Part shown: piece after piece, positions 1 to 6,196 of the stretch
Layout: the number at the start of each line of letters is the position of its first letter
Position numbering within the stretch: the stretch's first letter is position 1
Assembly: GCA_030838305.1 (NCBI GenBank)
Contig: JAUTWY010000104.1
Coordinates: 1-7,474, forward strand
DNA length: 7,474 bases
DNA from: Acidobacteriaceae bacterium
GTDB lineage: Bacteria > Acidobacteriota > Terriglobia > Terriglobales > Acidobacteriaceae
Direction of reading: 5' to 3'
The notes under the pieces: model-generated
Databases searched by the model: none
What the model was told of the DNA's origin: nothing
The model's input: only the letters and a program-made list of their open reading frames with translations
Program-made: the position numbers and the translations under genes

Positions 1-294
1 CCTTGAGGGATAGACGTAATAATGTTCTGTATCGCAATGATTTTACGGTTGTTAGCGGTGCGACATCAAGGACCAAAAGCTCGAAGCTTCTGGCGGAAAT
101 TTTGGCGGCATGGCGCAGCACGGCTAAGACCCCTTCCCGAGCAAAATAGTGGGTCTGTGAACCCAGTACGGTATGGTTACTTGCGATACTTGAAGGATCG
201 AAATCTGGGGATAGCTGCCCTCGGGATCACGAGCCGGAATGTTAGACTGAGCCGAGAGGATTGCGCTTCAGCCAGGGACTAAAAGAATAGGAAA
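1..294 (+). other. Non-coding leader upstream of the pil operon
   Basis: I see no convincing gene here. An 86-codon open frame (22-282) exists, but it uses many codons rare in the neighbouring genes (TTA, CTA, ATA, AGA, AGG, CGA), lacks their GC-rich third positions and resembles no family I know. The stretch probably holds the operon promoter. The best candidate is an extended -10 (TG-T-TAGACT, 240-248) with no good -35 box, so this is weak. Small inverted repeats are AAGCT/AGCTT (77-81, 85-89), AGACCC/GGGTCT (127-132, 151-156) and GGGT/ACCC (151-154, 161-164). The last two share bases 151-154 and cannot form together. No known riboswitch consensus was recognised. Confidence 0.4.
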
Positions 295-1503
295 ATGGCG
301 GAATTTGTTGTAAAACTCGCGGACGAGCGCGGTCATACGCACCAGCAGATCGAACAGGGATACTCGGTGGCGGAGGTGCGCGACCGCTTTGCGTCGCAGG
401 GCTATCTGGTGCACTGGGTAAAGCCCCAGGGATTGCTGACGGGCGGCTTTTCGCTGGGCCGCAGACGCAAGATTAAGCAGAGTTCGTTTCTGGTGTTTAA
501 CCAGCAGTTCCTGACCCTGATCAAGGCTGGACTGCCGATTCTGAATTCACTGGATCTGCTGATCAAGCGGCAAAAGGATGGTCATCTGCGGCAGCTTCTC
601 GAGAGCGTGAGGGAGCGGGTAAAGGGCGGCGAGTTGCTTTCAGACGCTTTCGCCAACCATGCCATGGTGCCAAAGATATATACGACCACGCTGATGGCTG
701 GAGAGAAGAGCGGCAGCATCGACGAGGTACTAGCCCGCTACATTAATTTTCAACGGCTGACGATGACCTTTCGCAAGAAACTTTTGGTGTCCCTGATCTA
801 TCCCTCGATTTTGGTCACCGTCGTCACGATCATGGTGATGTTTCTATTTACCTACGTGGTACCCAAGTTTGCGGAGCTATTCAGCAGCCTGGACGCAAAG
901 CTACCGGCCATCACAGTGTTCATGCTTTCGGTGGGAGTTATCACGCAGAAATACTTTGCCTTTATCGCGATTGGGTTGGTGCTGGCGATTTTTCTTTTTT
1001 GGCAATGGCGAAGGACCGATCGCGGCGCCGACCAGATTGACCGCGTGATCTTGAGCTTGCCGTTACTGGGTGATATTCGGTTGAAACATCAGGTAGCAAC
1101 TTTTTCGCGGATGCTGGCGACGCTGCTGCAGGGCGGCATGCCGCTGGTACCCTCGATGGAAACCTCCGGCGGTTCGATGACCAGCCGCCGCATTCTGAAA
1201 GGCGTAATGCGCGCCAGCGTGAGGGTTCGCGAAGGGCAAGGGCTGGCCAGCAGTCTCGAGGAGCAGGACATTTTTCCCGGCCTGGCGGTGGAGATGCTCG
1301 AAGTAGGTGAGTCTACAGGCGCTCTGCCGGCGATGCTGAATTCCGTGGCTGAGTTCTATGAAGAAGATGTGCAGACGGCATTGGCCGCTTCCATGGCCTT
1401 GATTGAGCCGCTGATTTTGATTGTGATGGCCATTTTTGTCGGTGGCGTAATGATCTCGCTGTATTTGCCGATCTTCAGCTTGGGGATGCAGGGAGCTCAT
1501 TAA
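295..1503 (+). CDS. pilC: Type IV pilus / type II secretion inner-membrane platform protein PilC (GspF family)
   Basis: This 402-residue protein is the polytopic platform that passes force from the assembly ATPase to pilin subunits in the inner membrane. It has the family's two tandem T2SSF domains, at about residues 63-190 and 265-395. The repeated signature is visible as GEKSG (136-140) in the first and GESTG (338-342) in the second, each after a conserved hydrophobic-acidic stretch. Hydrophobic segments lie near 164-188, 217-236 and 371-394; the last starts with the conserved EPLILI. Length is normal for PilC/GspF (about 400). The start is fixed: an in-frame TAA lies at 280-282 and ATG 295 is the only start after it, with a close AGGA at 289-292. 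The gene precedes pilB, the reverse of the common pilB-pilT-pilC order. T4P and T2SS members cannot be separated on this protein alone; the separate pilM-N-O genes favour PilC. Confidence 0.95.
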   Translation: MAEFVVKLADERGHTHQQIEQGYSVAEVRDRFASQGYLVHWVKPQGLLTGGFSLGRRRKIKQSSFLVFNQQFLTLIKAGLPILNSLDLLIKRQKDGHLRQLLESVRERVKGGELLSDAFANHAMVPKIYTTTLMAGEKSGSIDEVLARYINFQRLTMTFRKKLLVSLIYPSILVTVVTIMVMFLFTYVVPKFAELFSSLDAKLPAITVFMLSVGVITQKYFAFIAIGLVLAIFLFWQWRRTDRGADQIDRVILSLPLLGDIRLKHQVATFSRMLATLLQGGMPLVPSMETSGGSMTSRRILKGVMRASVRVREGQGLASSLEEQDIFPGLAVEMLEVGESTGALPAMLNSVAEFYEEDVQTALAASMALIEPLILIVMAIFVGGVMISLYLPIFSLGMQGAH

Positions 1504-1505
1504 GC

Positions 1506-1523
1506 AAGGACGAAGGACAAGGA
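1506..1523 (+). repeat. Short purine-rich heptad repeat in the pilC-pilB gap
   Basis: AAGGACG, AAGGACA and AGGA follow one another at 1506-1523, a period of about 7 nt starting just after the pilC stop. The AAGGA boxes (1506-1510, 1513-1517, 1519-1523) look like Shine-Dalgarno sequences but end 19 or more nt before the pilB ATG, too far to act directly. It may be a small member of an intergenic heptad-repeat class or simple chance. Confidence 0.35.
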
Positions 1524-1542
1524 ATTGAACGCGGGGTTGTGA

Positions 1543-3213
1543 ATGGCGATGGCAGAAAAGAAATCACTTTTCGTACACGGGGAGAACGGCGGGCAGGTGG
1601 TAACGACGGGAAATCCCGCCACCGACCTGGAGCGCGCGCAGGACGTGGCGCGGCGCTATCGCTGCGAATTCGTGGATCTCACCGATTTTCAGCTTCACCA
1701 TGAGCTGTTCAAGAAGTTCTCTCCGGAGCTGATGTTCCGCTACAACTTCGTGCCGCTGGAGGAGACTGCGGACGGCAAGCTGGCCATTGCGATCGCCGAC
1801 CCCAGCCAGTTGATGATGATTGACGAGATCAGCTTGCTGCTGCAGAAGCGGATTGTCACCAAAGTCGCGACGCTGAAACAGATCAGCGACATTCTCAAGA
1901 AGACGGAACAATCGCAGCGCGTTCTGGAGGAAGCCAGCGAAGGCTTCCAAATCATTCGCGAAGACGAAGCTACCGGCGCCGAAGAAACCCTGACCATCGA
2001 TAAGCTGACGGGCGCGGGCGATACCAGCCCCATCATCCGGCTGGTGGATACGACGATCTTTACCGCGCTGCAACGGCGCGCTTCCGATATTCATATCGAG
2101 ACGCGGGACGATTCGGTAGTAATCAAGTTTCGCATTGACGGCGTGCTGACACAGGCCATGCCGCCGATTGGCAAAGAGCACCACTCTACGGTGATCTCGC
2201 GTATCAAGGTGATGAGCGAGCTTGATATTTCAGAGCGGCGGGTACCCCAGGACGGCCGCTTCCGAGTGAAGTATAACGGGCGCGCCATCGACTTCCGCGT
2301 TTCCATCATGCCCTCGATTCACGGCGAAGACGCGGTGCTCCGCGTGCTGGATAAAGAGTCGATGAGCGAGAAGTTCCGCACGCTCACGCTCGATGTGGTG
2401 GGGTTCGACGAAGATGACCTGCGCAAGTTCCGGCGCTACATCAAAGAACCATACGGCATGGTGCTGGTTACGGGGCCAACGGGCAGCGGCAAGACCACAA
2501 CGCTCTATGCCGCGGTGAACGAGATCAAGACTGATGAAGACAAGATCATCACGATTGAAGATCCGGTTGAGTATCAGTTACGCGGCATTACGCAGATTCC
2601 GGTTAATGAGAAAAAGGGACTCACCTTCGCCCGCGGGTTGCGCTCGATCCTGCGCCACGATCCGGACAAAATCATGGTGGGCGAAATCCGCGACACGGAG
2701 ACGGCGCAGATCGCCATTCAGTCCGCTCTGACCGGGCATCTGGTTTTCACCACGGTGCATGCCAACAACGTTGTCGACGTGATTGGACGTTTCCTGAACA
2801 TGGGCGTTGAACCTTATAATTTTGTCTCGGCGTTGAATTGCATTTTGGCGCAGCGGCTGGTGAGGCTGATCTGCGAATCCTGCCGGACGCAGGTAAATTA
2901 TCCGCCGGATGTGCTGGAGGCTAGCGGCCTCGATCCGGCGCAATGGTCGAAGGTGGCTTTGTATGAGGGTCCGGGATGCATCGAGTGCGCGGGCACCGGC
3001 TTTCGGGGCCGAACCGCGATTCATGAATTGCTGGATTTGAGCGATCGAGTACGGGAAATGATTTTGGCTAAGAAGCCGACGTCGGAAATTCGCCGCGCCG
3101 CGCGAGACGAGGGAATGCGTTTTCTGCGCGAATCGGCGCTGGATAAAGTTCGGCTCGGCCTGACTACTTTGAAAGAGATCAATAAAGTCACCTTCATTGA
3201 AGCCATGCGGTAA
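1543..3213 (+). CDS. pilB: Type IV pilus assembly ATPase PilB (GspE family)
   Basis: This is the cytoplasmic hexameric ATPase that powers pilin or pseudopilin polymerisation through PilC. In its 556 residues I see a short T2SSE N-terminal domain (about 30-120), a linker, the N2 domain with ASDIHIE (180-186), Walker A GPTGSGKT (311-318), the Asp box around IEDPVEYQ (338-345), Walker B with MVGEIRD (378-384, catalytic Glu381), the His box ending TTVHAN (403-408), and a zinc-type tetracysteine C444/C447/C479/C482. All catalytic parts are intact. The tetracysteine marks PilB/GspE rather than the retraction ATPase PilT. Many PilB proteins carry two MshEN-type segments at the N-terminus; here the first is absent. 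An in-frame TGA at 1540-1542 abuts ATG 1543, so the start is there or at ATG 1549. GGGG at 1533-1536 is a plausible ribosome-binding site. It lies 39 nt after pilC, surely co-transcribed. Confidence 0.95.
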   Translation: MAMAEKKSLFVHGENGGQVVTTGNPATDLERAQDVARRYRCEFVDLTDFQLHHELFKKFSPELMFRYNFVPLEETADGKLAIAIADPSQLMMIDEISLLLQKRIVTKVATLKQISDILKKTEQSQRVLEEASEGFQIIREDEATGAEETLTIDKLTGAGDTSPIIRLVDTTIFTALQRRASDIHIETRDDSVVIKFRIDGVLTQAMPPIGKEHHSTVISRIKVMSELDISERRVPQDGRFRVKYNGRAIDFRVSIMPSIHGEDAVLRVLDKESMSEKFRTLTLDVVGFDEDDLRKFRRYIKEPYGMVLVTGPTGSGKTTTLYAAVNEIKTDEDKIITIEDPVEYQLRGITQIPVNEKKGLTFARGLRSILRHDPDKIMVGEIRDTETAQIAIQSALTGHLVFTTVHANNVVDVIGRFLNMGVEPYNFVSALNCILAQRLVRLICESCRTQVNYPPDVLEASGLDPAQWSKVALYEGPGCIECAGTGFRGRTAIHELLDLSDRVREMILAKKPTSEIRRAARDEGMRFLRESALDKVRLGLTTLKEINKVTFIEAMR

Positions 3214-3217
3214 AAGC

Positions 3218-3280
3218 GGTGGCCAGTGGCCAGTTCGCTGGGCTCCGAATTTACGGGCCACTGGTCACTAGCCACTGACC
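3218..3280. repeat. Inverted heptad repeat (AGTGGCC units) between pilB and pilM
   Basis: The left arm (3218-3234) is a run of AGTGGCC-type heptamers. The right arm (3256-3280), read on the minus strand, has variant heptamers of the same unit: AGTGGCT, AGTGACC, AGTGGCC. The copies face each other, so 3218-3234 can pair with 3260-3276 over 17 positions with one mismatch (3224/3270) and two G-U pairs, leaving a 25-nt loop. No T-run follows, so it is not a classic terminator. On the minus strand it reads through as 'SVASDQWPV', a peptide style I recognise from spurious ORFs over dispersed intergenic repeats. Copy number cannot be known from this window. In the transcript it could act as a partial attenuator or a 3' stabiliser of pilC-pilB mRNA. 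Confidence 0.75.
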
Positions 3281-3351
3281 AATGCTCTGAGCCCTTCCCG
3301 CTATTGCATTTCGCGTGGCGGCGAGTTTGAATTAGAGAGTTGACCCTTGAA

Positions 3352-4248
3352 ATGAGTTCCAGCTCCAATACGGCAAAACCCAAACTGGCCTGTGAAATCG
3401 CGGCGGACCGCGTGCTAGTGGGCAGGCTGGCCGAAGATGGCCTCAGCCTGGAGGCCTGCGCCGCACACGAACTGGCGCCGGGCACGGTAGTTCCCGATCT
3501 CGTCGAGGGCAATTTGCGCCAGCGTGGCGCCGTAAGAAAGGTCGTCGAAGAGACACTGGGCAGCGTAGCTGGCCGCTCCCACGATGTGATTGCTATCGTT
3601 CCTGATGCGGCCGTGCGTGTGGTGCTGTTGGAATTCGACACACTACCCTCGGACGCCGAGGAAGCCGCCAGTGTTGTGCGTTTTCGCATGAAGAAGTCCC
3701 TGCCCTTCGATGTGGATAAGGCCAGAGTTTCCTACCACGCGCAGAAGTCGGATGGGGCGGTTCGGGTTGTGGCCGCAGTCGCATTGTCCAGCGTGGTGGA
3801 AGATTACGAAGCCGCGATCCGCGAAGCGGGATTCAGTCCGGGAGTAGTGATGCCGTCCATGCTGGCCGCGCTGGGCGCGGCGACGGGAGAGGGTCCTACC
3901 CTGGTGGTAAAGGTGGACGCCCGCACCACCAGCATCGCAATCCTGAATGCCGAACAGCTTCAGCTCTTCCGGACGCTGGAAAATACGCGCGGGGTTACGA
4001 TTACAGGGGAGCAGTTGGCCGAGGAAGTCTACCCCTCGGTAGTCTTTTTTCAGGACACTTATCATCTGAATATCGAAAAGATCTTCGTCGCGGGAATATC
4101 CGATATCGGCAGCGCGGCCCCGGCGCTGCGGGCGCAGACTGGCGCCGAGGTGCAAGAGTTGGTGACATCTTCGCAGTTGGGAATTAGCAGCGGAGGTTCG
4201 GTGCCGCGATGGAGAATGGCCGGAGTGGTAGGGGCACTGATTTCATAA
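3352..4248 (+). CDS. pilM: PilM-like actin-fold pilus assembly protein (short, diverged)
   Basis: PilM is a cytoplasmic actin-like protein that binds the N-terminus of PilN and connects it to the ATPase side of the machine. From ATG 3352 the protein has 298 residues. Family features are the N-terminal strand ending in EIAADR, a PDAAVRVV segment, an acidic-basic helix region (98-119), a phosphate-2-like strand with Asp189 and Thr192-193, FVAGISD (245-251) and the typical C-terminal helix ending in GAL. Usual PilM is about 350 residues; the missing part falls after the phosphate-2 strand, where the 2B helices normally sit. The first phosphate loop (normally DIGSSS-like) reads EIAADR, so nucleotide binding may be weak or lost. 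A TTG at 3340 in the same frame would add four residues but sits directly against GAGAG (3335-3339); I prefer the ATG. The order before pilN and pilO supports the call. A soluble half of GspL is the alternative. Confidence 0.85.
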   Translation: MSSSSNTAKPKLACEIAADRVLVGRLAEDGLSLEACAAHELAPGTVVPDLVEGNLRQRGAVRKVVEETLGSVAGRSHDVIAIVPDAAVRVVLLEFDTLPSDAEEAASVVRFRMKKSLPFDVDKARVSYHAQKSDGAVRVVAAVALSSVVEDYEAAIREAGFSPGVVMPSMLAALGAATGEGPTLVVKVDARTTSIAILNAEQLQLFRTLENTRGVTITGEQLAEEVYPSVVFFQDTYHLNIEKIFVAGISDIGSAAPALRAQTGAEVQELVTSSQLGISSGGSVPRWRMAGVVGALIS

Positions 4249-4270
4249 GGAAGGTCGCCTCGCGCTTATT

Positions 4271-4290
4271 GCGCCGCAAAGACGCGGCGC
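4271..4290. repeat. GC-rich hairpin between pilM and pilN
   Basis: GCGCCGC (4271-4277) and GCGGCGC (4284-4290) form a perfect 7-bp stem with loop AAAGAC, extendable by two wobble pairs and an A-T. No T-run follows. It sits 22 nt after the pilM stop and just before a second hairpin element, so the two probably belong to one inserted repeat. Confidence 0.7.
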
Positions 4291-4298
4291 GGTGACTC

Positions 4299-4341
4299 CA
4301 TAGGTCCTTCGGCGAGCAAAGTACGCTCGCCTCAGGATGAC
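4299..4341. repeat. Palindromic dispersed-type repeat (CATCCTGAG...GAAGGACCTATG class)
   Basis: On the minus strand the element begins GTCATCCTGAG (4341-4331) and ends GAAGGACCTATG (4310-4299). Inside is a perfect 7-bp stem, GGCGAGC (4311-4317) with GCTCGCC (4325-4331), around a 7-nt loop; outer CCT/AGG bases also pair. I recognise this pattern from intergenic repeats of many genomes that give spurious 'HPERSEGS'-like peptides; here the minus frame reads CHPEAS. Its end carries the only AGGA (4334-4337) upstream of pilN, 15 nt from the ATG. The 104-nt gap it fills is, after the pilB-pilM gap, the longest inside the operon. Confidence 0.75.
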
Positions 4342-4352
4342 AACTAAGAATT

Positions 4353-4991
4353 ATGCGTCTTGACATCAATCTCGCCAGCCAGCCCTATGAGGATTCGCGG
4401 GAGTTTTGGTTGCGCTGGGGAACGGCCCTGGTGGCGGCGGCAGTTCTTACACTCGCGCTGTTGGCCTTCACGGTCATGGGTTGGTTTGCGGCCCGCCGCG
4501 ACCATGCCATGATCGCCACCTACCGCGCCGAAATCGCGCAGCGTGATCGCACTCGCCAGCAGGCTCAGGATTTTCTTAATCGGCCCGAAAATCGCACCAC
4601 GCGCGATCAATCCCAATTTCTCAACGAGTTGATTGAGCGCAAAACTCTTTCCTGGACCCATGTGCTGGAAGATCTGGAAAAGGTAATGCCGACGCGGGTC
4701 CACTTGGTTTCGATTCGTCCCGAACTCGATGAAGACAACCAACTGAAGCTGAAGATGGTGGTGGGTGGCGATTCTCGCGACCGGGCACTGGAGCTGGCGC
4801 GACGCATGGAAGAGTCGCGCCGCTTCACTCAAACCTATATCGAGACTGAACACTCGGCACAAGGCAGCGGCGATACGATTCAATTCGACATCAATGGAGT
4901 TTACGTTCCGGACACCGCCGCCGCCCATGAGGAGGAAGTGAAAAAGGTGGAACCGAAGAAAAAAGAGACATCCAAGCGGAGCAAACCCTGA
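4353..4991 (+). CDS. pilN: Type IV pilus inner-membrane alignment protein PilN
   Basis: PilN is a bitopic inner-membrane protein whose cytoplasmic N-terminus docks in PilM and whose periplasmic part pairs with PilO. The 212-residue product starts with DINLASQPYED (4-14), a diverged form of the INLLP PilM-binding motif. A single membrane helix lies at about 24-44, then a charged helical stretch (about 48-75) and the ferredoxin-like domain with SWTHVLEDLEKVMP (100-113), a PilN hallmark. The C-terminus (about 188-212) is an unusual Lys/Glu-rich tail. Length is close to the family norm (about 180-210). The ATG at 4353 lacks a strong ribosome-binding site; a repeat-derived AGGA is 15 nt upstream. 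Its stop overlaps the pilO start by 1 nt (TGATG), suggesting coupled translation. Confidence 0.88.
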   Translation: MRLDINLASQPYEDSREFWLRWGTALVAAAVLTLALLAFTVMGWFAARRDHAMIATYRAEIAQRDRTRQQAQDFLNRPENRTTRDQSQFLNELIERKTLSWTHVLEDLEKVMPTRVHLVSIRPELDEDNQLKLKMVVGGDSRDRALELARRMEESRRFTQTYIETEHSAQGSGDTIQFDINGVYVPDTAAAHEEEVKKVEPKKKETSKRSKP

Positions 4992-5530
4992 TGCCCGATT
5001 TGCGTCAAACCCGTAAAAACATCAAGACAGCCCTGGCGGTTCTCGTGGCTGTGGATGTCGTAGCGGTGGCGGTTCTGTTATCGCCTGTAGTGGGCTCGAC
5101 CGACTCGCGGCATCAGGAATTGAATCAGTTGTGGAGCGAGCTGCAAAGCAAGACGCGGCAGGTTGAGCCGCTGCGGAATCTGGACAAGAAAGTGATCACG
5201 GCGAATCGCCAGATCGGGGATTTCTACACCAAGCGCTTCCCCACCCAAGATTCGCAGATTGCCACTCAATTCGGCAAGCTCGCAGCCGCGAATGGAGTTA
5301 CGATTACCCAGGCCAAGTACAGGGCGAAGGAAGGGCAGATCGAACGTCTGGAACCTGTTGAGGTGGAAGCGGAGCTCTCGGGCAACTATGTTTCGTTAGC
5401 CAAGTTTATTAATGCGCTGGAACGCGACGATATGTTTTTCCTGATCAGCGACATCGCGCTGGCCGGAGAGCAAAAAGGGCCCATCAAGTTGCAAATGAAG
5501 CTTGAAACCTATTTGAGGACGGGAGCGTAG
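4991..5530 (+). CDS. pilO: Type IV pilus inner-membrane alignment protein PilO
   Basis: PilO pairs with PilN in the periplasm and sets the spacing between inner-membrane machinery and the secretin complex. The 179-residue protein has a short basic cytoplasmic end, one membrane helix (about 12-31), a coiled-coil-like helix (about 40-76) and a C-terminal ferredoxin-like domain (about 85-175). Typical PilO features are FPTQDSQI before FGKLAAANGV (84-103) and the GNYVSLAKFINALE stretch (131-144), which matches the 'G.Y..l..Fl..le' pattern of the family. Length is slightly under the usual 200 or so. The start overlaps the pilN stop and its TAG overlaps the next GTG start, so N, O and the following gene are likely translated together. 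Confidence 0.88.
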   Translation: MPDLRQTRKNIKTALAVLVAVDVVAVAVLLSPVVGSTDSRHQELNQLWSELQSKTRQVEPLRNLDKKVITANRQIGDFYTKRFPTQDSQIATQFGKLAAANGVTITQAKYRAKEGQIERLEPVEVEAELSGNYVSLAKFINALERDDMFFLISDIALAGEQKGPIKLQMKLETYLRTGA

Positions 5531-6144
5531 TGAAGCTGGGAATCGAAAACCGCAAGCAGATGATCGCAGCAGCGGTGCTGGGAGTGTTCCTGCTGTTGGT
5601 CGTCGTCTATCAGTTCATGCCTTCCTCATCGACGATTGCTTCGACCACGCCTGTGACGAAGGGGCCGGAAGGAATTTCCCTGAAGGCTGCGCATGCCACG
5701 GCGCGGCGCAATTCCGGCTCAGGCTCAGCGAAAAAGGAACGCCCTCCGCAGAGCCTCGACCCCACACTGCACCTTGAGCAACTAGCCTCGACCGAACAGA
5801 TCAAGTACGAGGGCTCGGGAAGAAACATTTTCGTATCCCAGGCGGACCCGACGATACCCACGGCACACGGCAACGGCACGACGGATATTAAGACAGCGCC
5901 TGGGTGGCAGCTACCTTCGGTAACGGCCCCTCCACAAATTCCATTAAAGTTCTTTGGCTTCGCGAGCAAGCCGGGACAACCTAAAAAGATTTTTCTCTCC
6001 AAGGGCGAGGATGTTTTCATTGCGGGCGAGGGCGAGATCGTCGATCGCCGCTACAAGGTCGTGCGTATAACTCCCACGTCGGTTGAAATCCAGGATATGG
6101 TGGGTAGCGGTCCGCCGCAAAGCATACCGCTGACGCAGGGGTAA
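5530..6144 (+). CDS. PilP/GspC-like inner-membrane to secretin linker protein
   Basis: This 204-residue protein probably links the PilN-PilO dimer to an outer-membrane secretin. It has an N-terminal membrane anchor (about 9-28), a Ser/Pro-rich linker (about 31-85), a SGRNIF motif (96-101) of the kind that precedes the periplasmic domain in GspC proteins, a second Pro-rich linker, and a small beta domain (about 137-200) with LKFFGFAS, GEDVFIAGEGE and YKVVRITPTSVEI. This matches the homology-region domain shared by PilP and GspC. Classical PilP is a lipoprotein; no lipobox Cys is present and there is no Cys at all, so anchoring is GspC-like. The start is GTG, overlapping the pilO stop (TAGTG), with GGAG at 5522-5525. 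Position after pilO supports the role; direct homology is inferred from pattern only. Confidence 0.72.
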   Translation: MKLGIENRKQMIAAAVLGVFLLLVVVYQFMPSSSTIASTTPVTKGPEGISLKAAHATARRNSGSGSAKKERPPQSLDPTLHLEQLASTEQIKYEGSGRNIFVSQADPTIPTAHGNGTTDIKTAPGWQLPSVTAPPQIPLKFFGFASKPGQPKKIFLSKGEDVFIAGEGEIVDRRYKVVRITPTSVEIQDMVGSGPPQSIPLTQG

Positions 6145-6196
6145 GAGAGATTGTGAAATTGGATAGTCTGGCGATTGCAGATTCCTGAATTCTGGT

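Noticed and set aside
88..190. Possible sigma-54 promoters (TGGCGG...TTGGC near 91-106 and CGGTAT...TTGC near 169-184)
   Set aside because: In both, the spacing between the GG and GC elements is one base too long for sigma-54, which tolerates little variation.
22..282. 86-codon open frame upstream of pilC, in the same frame
   Set aside because: Codon use differs strongly from the neighbours, composition is Arg-rich without family resemblance, and it has no clear domain, signal or membrane segment. Its TAA just before pilC is most simply chance.
3218..3280. Heptamer inverted repeat as a transcription terminator or CRISPR fragment
   Set aside because: No T-run follows the stem, and there are no equal-length spacers between identical repeats.
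3340..3351. TTG at 3340 as the pilM start
   Set aside because: The purine-rich GAGAG ends directly at the TTG, leaving no spacer; ATG 3352, with 12 nt spacing, is more likely. The choice changes only four residues.
3021..3689. Long minus-strand frame of 222 codons across the pilB-pilM gap
   Set aside because: It is antisense to the well-supported pilB end and pilM start, and its middle is the translated heptamer repeat.
4184..4369. Minus-strand frame of 61 codons across the pilM-pilN gap
   Set aside because: It is the reading of the dispersed palindromic repeat (CHPEAS-type peptide) and overlaps two better-supported genes.
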